A stretch of DNA of 52,440 nucleotides. It comes from an uncultured Bacilli bacterium. Its GTDB lineage: Bacteria > Bacillota_I > Bacilli_A > RF39 > UBA660. The stretch is taken from positions 1 to 52,440 of the forward strand of contig CANRCO010000001.1 in the NCBI GenBank assembly GCA_947629125.1. Direction: 5' to 3'. This document shows, one piece after another, positions 44,037 through 51,308 of this stretch (its first letter is position 1; the number at the start of each line of letters is the position of its first letter). The translations under genes and the position numbers were made by a program. Under the pieces are notes generated by a model. That model ran no database searches and was not told the DNA's origin. It saw only the letters and a list, made by a program, of their open reading frames with translations.

Positions 44037-44171
44037 ATGAAAGAGTTTCTGCTATCTTTTCAAAGTTTTGGTTTAAAATTCTGCAGTAAGGTTGTAATAA
44101 TTATGAAAGAAAAATATTTCTATCAAATTATTATCTTATTTTTATTATTAATAATTATAATTTTTAAATGA
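44037..44171 (+). CDS. Hydrophobic micro-protein, candidate type I toxin
   Basis: From the ATG at 44103 a 22-residue peptide starts MKEKYFYQ and continues as an almost pure Ile/Leu/Phe stretch ending in FK. An in-frame ATG at 44037 would give 44 residues. The shorter form has AAGG about 11 bases upstream; the longer has none. A short basic start plus one hydrophobic helix is the usual form of Fst/Ldr/BsrG-type membrane toxins. The stop codon falls at the edge of a structured small RNA on the opposite strand (44168-44241), so the two transcripts would converge. In such AT-rich DNA a short hydrophobic ORF can arise by chance, so confidence is limited. Confidence 0.35.
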   Translation: MKEFLLSFQSFGLKFCSKVVIIMKEKYFYQIIILFLLLIIIIFK

Positions 44172-44241
44172 GAAAACCACCTAATTTAGTTTAGGTGGTA
44201 CACAACGTAGTCACCTGAGCTTATCTCAGCTGTTTCTACGT
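44168..44241 (-). ncRNA. Candidate small structured RNA (possible antitoxin RNA)
   Basis: A minus-strand transcript of about 74 bases predicted from a clear promoter (44246-44274) to a clear terminator. Its 5' part folds as an outer stem ACGTAG/CTACGT enclosing CTGAG-ATAAG-CTCAG. A short linker leads to the 9-bp terminator ACCACCTAA/TTAGGTGGT (44191-44199 and 44176-44184) followed by TTTCTC. No ORF fits. It does not match tmRNA, 6S, SRP or a riboswitch I know; GCTGAGA recalls the TPP riboswitch but the rest does not fit. It lies between lon and the DUF1016 pseudogene and is antisense to the region just after the micro-ORF. Confidence 0.5.
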
Positions 44242-44245
44242 TTTT

Positions 44246-44274
44246 ATTATATGTTATTTTCATTTTTTTATCAA
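44246..44274 (-). promoter_or_regulatory. Promoter of the small RNA
   Basis: Minus strand -35 TTGATA (44269-44274), exact 17-base spacer, consensus -10 TATAAT (44246-44251), located in the 3' gap after lon with no protein-coding gene immediately downstream. Confidence 0.65.
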
Positions 44275-44307
44275 CAGTAAATTAAATCAAATTTTTATAC
44301 TGTTAAC

Positions 44308-46623
44308 TTATCTATTAAATATATCGTTATATATTTCTACATAATTATTTACTTCAATAATTTCAATATTATTTTTAATTTCTTCTGGTACTTCATCTAA
44401 ATCAGAATGATTTGACTGAGGAATATAAACTTTTTTAATATGAGAATTATAAGCTCCAATTAATTTTTCTTTTAAACCTCCGATTTTCATTACTTTACCC
44501 TTTAGCGAAATTTCACCTGTCATCGCAATTGTATTAGGAACAATCTTATTTAAAGCTAAACTAATTAATGTTGTTGTAATTGCTATACCTGCACTAGGTC
44601 CATCTTTTTTAATAGCTCCTTCAGCAAAATGTAAATGTATATCTTTATTATCAAAGAAATCTTTCTTTATTTTATATTTTTGGGCATTAGCTTTAAGATA
44701 ACTCAAAGCTACTTTAATACTTTCTTCTAATACCTTACCTAAATTACCAGTTAAAATTATTTTACCTTTACCAGAATAAATACATGTTTCAATTAATAAA
44801 ACACTACCTCCAACTGGCGTATAAGCTAGGCCATTAGCAATTCCCGCATCAACAAAAGTTTCATTTTCTTTAACTAAATATTTTTCATTACCTAAATACT
44901 TAACTACTTTTTCTTTAGTTATAATCACTTTATTTTTTTCTTTAAATTCATTACTAGTAACAATTTTTCTAACAATAGTTTTTAATAATCTTTCTAATTC
45001 TCTTACACCAGCTTCTTTAGTATAATCATTAATTGTTTTTTCAATAGCATCACCTTTAAAAACAATTTCGTTTTTATTAACTAAATAATCATGATATATT
45101 TTAGGAATTAAATGTTTTTTGGCTATATCCATTTTTTCAAAAATTGTATAACTAGATAATTCAATTATTTCTAAACGGTCTAATAATGCTGGAGGAATAT
45201 TATCTTTTTCATTAGCTGTTAAAATAAAGAATACATGCGATAAATCAAAAGATTCCTCAATATAATTATCAATAAACATACTATTTTGTTCAGGGTCTAA
45301 AATATCTAATAAAGCACTAGCTGGATCACCATGATAATCTTTAACCATTTTATCTACTTCATCAATTAAAAACACGGGATTAGCTGTTCCACATTTTTTT
45401 ATTCCTTGAATTATTTTACCAGGACTAGCTCCAATATAAGTTTTACGATGCCCTAATAATTCACTAGTATCACTTAAACCTCCAACACTCATTTTATAAA
45501 ATTCTTTATTTAAACTTTTAGCAATAGCAATAGCTAAAGATGTTTTACCAACTCCACTTGGCCCTACTAAACAAATTATTGGACTTTTAACATGAGGATT
45601 TCTTAAATTAATACCCACATGTTCAATAATTCTCTCTTTTATTTTTTCTAAACCATAATGACTTTTATCCAAACTAATTTTTATCTTATTTATATTTTTT
45701 TCATCTTTACTATATGTTTTCCAAGGTAAGTTTAAAACCCAATCTAAATAATTATAAATAATTGTTGATTCAGGGCTAATTTCACTAGTAAATTCATATT
45801 TTTTAATTTCATTATAGAATTTTTGTCTAGTTTTAGTATTTATTTTTAATTTATCTAATTTTTTAAAGTATGATTCAATTTCTTGGTCTTTAAAATCAAC
45901 TTCACCCAATTCTTTTTTTAATTGCTTCATTTTCTCTTTTAAAATGAAATCTTTTTGGGTTTGTTCTAATTCATCTCTTAAAGCATCTTCTAATTTATCA
46001 TCTAAAGCAATAACTTCTAATTCAACATTTAAATCTTGAATTAAATTTTTAGCACGAATTATAGCATTTATTTCTTGCATATAATTTAATTTTTTCTCAA
46101 ATGATAATGGTAAGAAATTAGTTATTGTATCAGTTAAAACATCTAAATCTTGTAAATCTTTAACTTTATTTAAAATACTATTAGGTATTGTAGAAGATGA
46201 TTTAATATATCTATCTAAAACTTCATTTAATTTTTTAATATTTGCTTGTTGTTCTACTATATTATATTTAGGAAGAGTAATATCTTTAATGGAACACTGT
46301 AATATTCTATTATCATTTTTTAACGAAAAATAATTATCAATAGCTACTCTTTTTAAACCTTTTATTTTTATTGATATTTTACCATCAGGTAATTCTATTT
46401 TACTTTTTAATTTACCAATAACTCCTATTACAGGTAAATCATTGATATCAGGTTCTTCTTCCATTTGGTCTTTGGGACAAATAATTAATAATTTCCCATT
46501 ATATTCTTTAAAAGATAGAGCCAATATTTTTTTACTTAGAGCATTACTAAGTTCGATTTTCAATTCTTGATTCGGTAAGAGAACTAAGTTTTTAAGTAAC
46601 ATTACAGGTAAGATATAATTCAA
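44308..46623 (-). CDS. lon: ATP-dependent protease Lon
   Basis: A 771-residue cytosolic AAA+ serine protease that degrades misfolded and regulatory proteins. The N-terminal LAN domain begins LPVMLLKNLVLLP. Walker A is GPSGVGKTSLA (about 345-355), Walker B is VFLIDEVDKM, and the sensor region has LTANEKDNIPPALLDRLE. The C-terminal peptidase domain has the catalytic Ser in EGAIKKDGPSAG and the catalytic Lys in TGEISLKGKVMKIGGLKEK. The start is a TTG placed 6 bases after a strong GGGAGGTGA ribosome site; the first internal ATG is eight codons later. Full-length and apparently intact. Confidence 0.96.
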   Translation of the reverse strand: MNYILPVMLLKNLVLLPNQELKIELSNALSKKILALSFKEYNGKLLIICPKDQMEEEPDINDLPVIGVIGKLKSKIELPDGKISIKIKGLKRVAIDNYFSLKNDNRILQCSIKDITLPKYNIVEQQANIKKLNEVLDRYIKSSSTIPNSILNKVKDLQDLDVLTDTITNFLPLSFEKKLNYMQEINAIIRAKNLIQDLNVELEVIALDDKLEDALRDELEQTQKDFILKEKMKQLKKELGEVDFKDQEIESYFKKLDKLKINTKTRQKFYNEIKKYEFTSEISPESTIIYNYLDWVLNLPWKTYSKDEKNINKIKISLDKSHYGLEKIKERIIEHVGINLRNPHVKSPIICLVGPSGVGKTSLAIAIAKSLNKEFYKMSVGGLSDTSELLGHRKTYIGASPGKIIQGIKKCGTANPVFLIDEVDKMVKDYHGDPASALLDILDPEQNSMFIDNYIEESFDLSHVFFILTANEKDNIPPALLDRLEIIELSSYTIFEKMDIAKKHLIPKIYHDYLVNKNEIVFKGDAIEKTINDYTKEAGVRELERLLKTIVRKIVTSNEFKEKNKVIITKEKVVKYLGNEKYLVKENETFVDAGIANGLAYTPVGGSVLLIETCIYSGKGKIILTGNLGKVLEESIKVALSYLKANAQKYKIKKDFFDNKDIHLHFAEGAIKKDGPSAGIAITTTLISLALNKIVPNTIAMTGEISLKGKVMKIGGLKEKLIGAYNSHIKKVYIPQSNHSDLDEVPEEIKNNIEIIEVNNYVEIYNDIFNR

Positions 46624-46663
46624 AGTAGTTCACCTCCCAGTTGTTAAAAGTTATTATAATGAC

Positions 46664-46689
46664 AAAAAGCATTTTTGTAAATGCTTTTT
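46664..46689 (-). terminator. Terminator of the carbamoyltransferase operon
   Basis: Minus strand AAAAGCATTT (46679-46688) with ACAA loop and AAATGCTTTT (46665-46674), followed by T. It lies between the SxtJ-like gene and lon. The hairpin is nearly symmetrical and could act on both strands. Confidence 0.72.
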
Positions 46690-46710
46690 TTTATTTTTTT
46701 AGCTATTTCA

Positions 46711-47319
46711 TTAAAATAAAGTATATAACATTGGTGCTACTACACTAGAAGTAACAAAATAGAATATTACTCCTAAAAGAATGAAAATTAATATAGTAGG
46801 AATTAACATATATTCTTTAGAATTAATAAAGTATGAAATAACTTGATTAATGATTTTAAATTTATTAATTGAAGTATTTTTTTGATTAACATTTAAATAA
46901 GCAACTTCTTTATTAGTAAATTGTTTAAATTTAATTTTACTCTTATCGTTCCAGGAATAAAAACCATATTTTTTTTGATATTTTTGTCTATTAAACAACC
47001 CAATCGGTATTATTAAAACTAAATAAATTATACTTAAAATAACTAAAAAACAACATAAGAATATTTTATTAACTAAATATTTAAAAATTTTATTAGGATA
47101 ATATAAAACATAAGGAAAAATAAGTCCTAACAAAAAAATACCTAAACCAATGGCCATTAAAATGATAATATATTTATCATTACTAGCATTAATCGTTAAA
47201 AATTTTAATAAGGATACTAATATAATTATCAAACCAATAGTTTGGCCAAAAATTACACATTCTTTTAAATTTTCTTTTTCTTTTCTTGCATTTACTGAAT
47301 TTAGATAATTATTAGTCAA
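46711..47319 (-). CDS. SxtJ-like membrane protein fused to a DUF5989-like C-terminus
   Basis: A 202-residue protein. Four membrane helices in the first 115 residues and the motif IPIGLFNRQKYQKKYGFYSW match the SxtJ-type protein that accompanies NodU/CmcH carbamoyltransferases. The last 40 residues (NSKEYMLIPTILIFILLG, ending SSVVAPMLYTLF) match the small DUF5989 protein that is usually a separate gene in these modules. Here the two are one chain. The start is a TTG overlapping the carbamoyltransferase stop by 8 bases; no in-frame ATG lies nearby. Function unknown, membrane-bound and presumably assisting surface carbamoylation. Confidence 0.75.
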   Translation of the reverse strand: MTNNYLNSVNARKEKENLKECVIFGQTIGLIIILVSLLKFLTINASNDKYIIILMAIGLGIFLLGLIFPYVLYYPNKIFKYLVNKIFLCCFLVILSIIYLVLIIPIGLFNRQKYQKKYGFYSWNDKSKIKFKQFTNKEVAYLNVNQKNTSINKFKIINQVISYFINSKEYMLIPTILIFILLGVIFYFVTSSVVAPMLYTLF

Positions 47320-49126
47320 GTTTAAATTTCACCACTTTTCCTTTATAATTTTTTTGTTCATCTTTTTTAAATAGTCGATTACCAATTACTAAATAATCAA
47401 TATCAGTATTCATAAAACATTTATAGGCATCAATTACATTATTGACAATTGGTTCACCACGAACATTAAATGAAGTATTAATCAATAAACCGATACCAGA
47501 TAATTTTTTATAGTTTTTTAAAACATCATAAATAAATTTATATTGCTTTTGATTTATAGTTTGCACCCGTGAAGAATAATCAATATGAGTAACTGCTGGA
47601 ATTATTGATCGCTTCTGTTTGATTATATCTAACATGTTATCATTTTTTATTTGAGGTGTTTTTAATCGATGTTCTTTTTTAACATAATAAGTCATTAACA
47701 TATATAAAGATTTGGTATCCATATCAAAATACTTTTTGGCATCACTTTCTAAAACGATGGGAGCAAATGGTCGAAAGCTTTCGCGTTTTTTTACTTTTAA
47801 ATTCATTTTAACTTGCATATTTTCATCAATGGCACTACCTAAAATACTTCTATTACCTAAAGCTCGCGGACCAAATTCACTACGACCTCTAGCTATAGCT
47901 ACAATTTTACCATCGTTAAGTAATTGAGCTACTTTTTTAGCTAAGGTATCTTCATCATAAACAGTATATTTAGCTTGGAATTTTTTTAATATTTTATCAT
48001 CTAATTTACTAGTATTATTTATCATAGGACCTAAATAAGCATACTGCATTGAATCATTTAAATTAACAGTTCTATCTTCTTTTAAAATACTATAGTAATA
48101 CCATAGAGCTGCTCCTAGGGAAGCACCGGCATCACTTCCCGCGGGTTGAATCCAAATATTTTTAAATATTTTACTTTTTTGTAATTTACCCATTGATACA
48201 ACATTTAAACTAACTCCACCAGCTAATACTAAATTATCTAATTTAGTTATCTTTTTGACATATTTAGCCATTTTTAAAATTATTTCATCTGTAACTTGTT
48301 GAATACTACAAGCTAAATCCATAATATCTTGAGTAATTTTAGTTTCTGGTTTACGTCTTTTAATATTAAATAGTTTTTCAAAGTTTCTATTAGTCATTGT
48401 TAAACCTTTAGTATAATTAAAATATTTTTGGTTTAATATAATAGAACCATCTTCGTTAATATGAATTAATTTATCTTTAATTAGTTTAACATACTTAGGT
48501 TTACCATAAGGAGCTAAACCCATCATTTTATATTCGCCACTATTAATTTTAAAACCGGTAAAATAGGTAAATGCTGAATATAATAAACCAACAGAATTAG
48601 GATAAGTTATTTCTTTAAGTAATTTTATTTGATTATCTTTACCAATACCAATTGTAGTTGACGAAAATTCCCCCACACCATCAATTGTTAAAATAGCTGC
48701 TTGTTGAAAATTAGATGGATAAAAAGCACTAGCAGCATGAGCCATATGATGATCACAAAAAATTATTGGCATTTTTACTCCTAATTCTTTATTTATTTTG
48801 GCTTCTAAAAACAAATCCTGAGTTAGTTGTTTGGGCATAGATTTTAAATAAGATGTAATGCCAAAAGGTACTGTAGCATGATAATTAATTAATAACCTAG
48901 CAAATTTTTTTAAATAATTTTCATAATAAACAACATAATCAACTTCATTTATAGTAATATTCAAGCAATCTAAACAATAATTAATAGCATGATGAGGAAA
49001 CGAATTATCGCCTTTTTTTCTAGTAAACCGTTCTTCTTGGACTGCAGCTATAATTTCTCCATCTTTAATGATTGTCGCTGCTGAATCATGATAAAAAGCT
49101 GATATACCTAAAATAATTTTACTCAT
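47312..49126 (-). CDS. Carbamoyltransferase of the NodU/CmcH/TobZ family
   Basis: A 604-residue enzyme predicted to move a carbamoyl group from carbamoyl phosphate, through carbamoyl-AMP, to a hydroxyl of a sugar. The N-terminal Kae1-like domain begins ILGISAFYHDSAATII, has the metal-binding DHHMAHAASAF (about 143) and TIDGVGEFSS, and GLLYSAFTYFTGF. The C-terminal YrdC-like part has ARGRSEFGPRALGNRSIL and RPFAPIVL. Length fits the family. With the SxtJ/DUF5989 and SGNH genes it forms the common bacterial surface-polysaccharide carbamoylation module. AAGGAG lies upstream of the ATG. The acceptor is unknown; the glycan cluster at 7404-20445 is about 27 kb away. Confidence 0.9.
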   Translation of the reverse strand: MSKIILGISAFYHDSAATIIKDGEIIAAVQEERFTRKKGDNSFPHHAINYCLDCLNITINEVDYVVYYENYLKKFARLLINYHATVPFGITSYLKSMPKQLTQDLFLEAKINKELGVKMPIIFCDHHMAHAASAFYPSNFQQAAILTIDGVGEFSSTTIGIGKDNQIKLLKEITYPNSVGLLYSAFTYFTGFKINSGEYKMMGLAPYGKPKYVKLIKDKLIHINEDGSIILNQKYFNYTKGLTMTNRNFEKLFNIKRRKPETKITQDIMDLACSIQQVTDEIILKMAKYVKKITKLDNLVLAGGVSLNVVSMGKLQKSKIFKNIWIQPAGSDAGASLGAALWYYYSILKEDRTVNLNDSMQYAYLGPMINNTSKLDDKILKKFQAKYTVYDEDTLAKKVAQLLNDGKIVAIARGRSEFGPRALGNRSILGSAIDENMQVKMNLKVKKRESFRPFAPIVLESDAKKYFDMDTKSLYMLMTYYVKKEHRLKTPQIKNDNMLDIIKQKRSIIPAVTHIDYSSRVQTINQKQYKFIYDVLKNYKKLSGIGLLINTSFNVRGEPIVNNVIDAYKCFMNTDIDYLVIGNRLFKKDEQKNYKGKVVKFKLD

Positions 49127-49139
49127 ATGTATTAACTCC

Positions 49140-50564
49140 TTATTTAGATATTTTTATTAACATTGTACTTTCTAAAGTATTATTTTTTGTTTTGGCAGCA
49201 ATATTAATGGAAGTAACTTTCTTATGATTATTAATTATAAATGTTTTATTGTCATTACAACTTTTACCAATTTTAAACATTTGTTGGGAATCATAGCCAA
49301 GTAAATCATCAATATAAGTTAAATATAATGATACACATTTAACTGAAGCAGCTGTTTTTACAGTAATTTTCGATAACTCAACAGGAAATTCTAAATTTAA
49401 TTTTAGATAACTTTTATTTATAGGCAACCGTAACATTTGAAATTTATCTTTGGGATAATTTATTTGATAATAGCTATAATCTTCAGTTTGTTTAATTAAT
49501 ATTGGTTCTATAGAGCTTGGTATATAATCATTAATTGATACTTTATAATCAATTTGTTTCGAATATTTTTTACCTAAAGATGATTTATAATTTTTTTCTA
49601 AAATATTAGCCAAATATTGGGCATAATATTTTGTATAAAAAGTTCCAGGATGAGAATTAGTTAAATTAATTTTGGTATTTTTTTCATAAACCGTTGGATT
49701 TTGTTGATAAATATTTCTTAAATAATTAACAGTATTATAAGTAGTAATTTGAGACTTTTTAAATAAATCAAGTACTTTATATCTTTCATCAACATTTTCA
49801 CTTAATTTATTTGGTAAAGTAACAACAAAAGATGGAATGTTTAGAGAATTTAAATATTTACCTAATGGCTGAACAGCTACTTCATCATACTTTTTACTCC
49901 AATAATCATTTACAATGATATCATAACGTCTTTCCTCACTTTGAGAATATTTTTCATTTAATGAATCATTAATTTTATATGTTATATTAGGAAATATTCT
50001 ATTAATTTTTTTTAAAATAGCATTTTTCTTAAAATAATTTTTATCACTTTGACTAGGAACTAAAGGCTTCCCTTTTTTATCATCAAGTTCAGGATCATTC
50101 ATAACATAACCCATTATAATTAAATCAGGATTTATTTCTTTTATCATATTAGTATCAGTTAAAAATTTTAATTCATCATATGTTGAAGCGCCAAATTTAC
50201 CAACAGCATAAATGGTAGCATCATAATATCCTCTATTATATAACTCTAATTGTAGCTGACGAAAATAAGTATCATTTATATTTGTATAACCACTACCTTG
50301 TAAATAAGAATCACCAATTATTAATATTCTTTTTTCATTTTTAGTAAGTTTAGTTTCAGAATAATCTAAATAAGGATAATCTAAAGTTAAATCTAATTTA
50401 TCTTTTCGAACATTTAAAATTTTGTCATTTTCTTTTTGCCAATTTGAGTATTTTGGTATAATAATTTCTATTATCAGACAAGTTAAAAATAATAATAAAA
50501 TTAAAAAAATAGAATATATAATTCCATATAAAGGTAAAATTCTATGTTTACTAAATTTTTTCAT
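49140..50564 (-). CDS. Membrane-anchored SGNH/GDSL-like hydrolase
   Basis: About 474 residues. One N-terminal membrane helix (about residues 8-31) anchors an extracytoplasmic SGNH domain: block I IIGDSYLQGSGY with the nucleophile Ser, a Gly block in VGKFGAST, block III MGYVMND, and block V with NSHPGTFY carrying the His. The remaining C-terminal 150 residues form a beta-rich domain. Such proteins beside carbamoyltransferase/SxtJ genes are thought to modify or de-acylate surface glycans. A GTG at 50579 would add five residues immediately after the upstream stop; the ATG at 50564 leaves a normal membrane-signal start and is preferred, without a decisive ribosome site for either. Confidence 0.78.
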   Translation of the reverse strand: MKKFSKHRILPLYGIIYSIFLILLLFLTCLIIEIIIPKYSNWQKENDKILNVRKDKLDLTLDYPYLDYSETKLTKNEKRILIIGDSYLQGSGYTNINDTYFRQLQLELYNRGYYDATIYAVGKFGASTYDELKFLTDTNMIKEINPDLIIMGYVMNDPELDDKKGKPLVPSQSDKNYFKKNAILKKINRIFPNITYKINDSLNEKYSQSEERRYDIIVNDYWSKKYDEVAVQPLGKYLNSLNIPSFVVTLPNKLSENVDERYKVLDLFKKSQITTYNTVNYLRNIYQQNPTVYEKNTKINLTNSHPGTFYTKYYAQYLANILEKNYKSSLGKKYSKQIDYKVSINDYIPSSIEPILIKQTEDYSYYQINYPKDKFQMLRLPINKSYLKLNLEFPVELSKITVKTAASVKCVSLYLTYIDDLLGYDSQQMFKIGKSCNDNKTFIINNHKKVTSINIAAKTKNNTLESTMLIKISK

Positions 50565-50579
50565 ATGCTTCACTTTCAC

Positions 50580-51152
50580 TTAATCTTTTGATCTATTTAC
50601 AGAAAGACTATTTAAATAATTTTTATGTTTTAATAAAAAATAATCATTACTATATATACGATGTTCTTCTGGTATATAATAAATATCATAACCAGTTTGT
50701 TCTAAATAGTATTTTAAATCTTTTTGCATTAAAGATTTATCAAGAACTTTTTTATTATTTTCAATTTTATAAAATTTACATATTTTAATTAAAAAGTCTT
50801 CTTCTGTCATATAACCAAAATCTAAAGGAACATCTTGCATACTTAAATTATCAATAATTTCAGATATATAGTTATATGCTTGTAACCCAGTTGCATAAAT
50901 TCTTATACTATTATTTAAATTACTAAAATAAAAATGTTTATTTTCTAACTGGGCGTTATGTATTTTAAGGCGATTTTCTTCTGATAAATATAAAAAACTG
51001 ATACTTGTATAATTATCTTTTTGATTATGAATTACTCTACCTATAAAAATATTCTTTTTTAAAAATTCTAAATAATATAAAGCATCAACTGAAGTTATAT
51101 TTTTACGAATTTCATTCTCATTTTTAGTATTATATTTATCAGCATAATACAT
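50580..51152 (-). CDS. Hypothetical protein, first protein gene of the carbamoyltransferase unit
   Basis: A 190-residue soluble protein without signal peptide, membrane helix or recognised motif. It is rich in Tyr, Asn and Ile and looks alpha/beta (SVDALYYLEFLKKN, YISEIIDNLSMQDVP, LDFGYMTEEDFLIKICKFY). It starts 24 bases after the CCA end of tRNA-Glu with AGGTGA as ribosome site, and its stop adjoins the SGNH gene, so it is co-transcribed with the carbamoylation module. I cannot assign a function. Confidence 0.6.
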   Translation of the reverse strand: MYYADKYNTKNENEIRKNITSVDALYYLEFLKKNIFIGRVIHNQKDNYTSISFLYLSEENRLKIHNAQLENKHFYFSNLNNSIRIYATGLQAYNYISEIIDNLSMQDVPLDFGYMTEEDFLIKICKFYKIENNKKVLDKSLMQKDLKYYLEQTGYDIYYIPEEHRIYSNDYFLLKHKNYLNSLSVNRSKD

Positions 51153-51175
51153 AAAAAATCACCTGCTAATTCTAA

Positions 51176-51251
51176 TGGTAGTCTGTACGGGGTTTGAACC
51201 CGTGTATATATGCTTGAGAGGCATACGTGTTAACCACTTCACCAACAGACC
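51176..51251 (-). tRNA. tRNA-Glu (anticodon CTC)
   Basis: A 76-base cloverleaf with encoded CCA. Acceptor GGTCTGT pairs with ACAGACT (G1-T72 wobble), discriminator A. D-stem GTG/CAC. Anticodon stem TATGC/GCATA with loop CTCTCAA, giving anticodon CTC for GAG codons. T-arm ACGGG/CCCGT with loop TTCAAAC. It has its own promoter at 51275-51303, no terminator follows, and the gene at 51152 starts 24 bases downstream, so read-through into the carbamoyltransferase unit is likely. Confidence 0.93.
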
Positions 51252-51274
51252 AAATATCTATAAAAGATATTATT

Positions 51275-51303
51275 ATTTTACCATTATCTAAAAATTTTTA
51301 CAA
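51275..51303 (-). promoter_or_regulatory. Promoter of tRNA-Glu
   Basis: Minus strand TTGTAA (51298-51303), 17-base spacer, TAAAAT (51275-51280). The leader between it and the tRNA holds a 6-bp inverted repeat, AATATC/GATATT. Confidence 0.6.
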
Positions 51304-51308
51304 TAGAT

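Noticed and set aside
44200..44241. TPP riboswitch
   Set aside because: GCTGAGA is present, but the partner ACCTGA and the remaining helices are missing and no thiamine gene follows.
44168..44274. IS200/IS605 end or TnpB guide RNA scaffold
   Set aside because: Hairpins alone suggested it, but there is no tnpA or tnpB and the element has its own promoter and terminator, fitting a stand-alone small RNA better.
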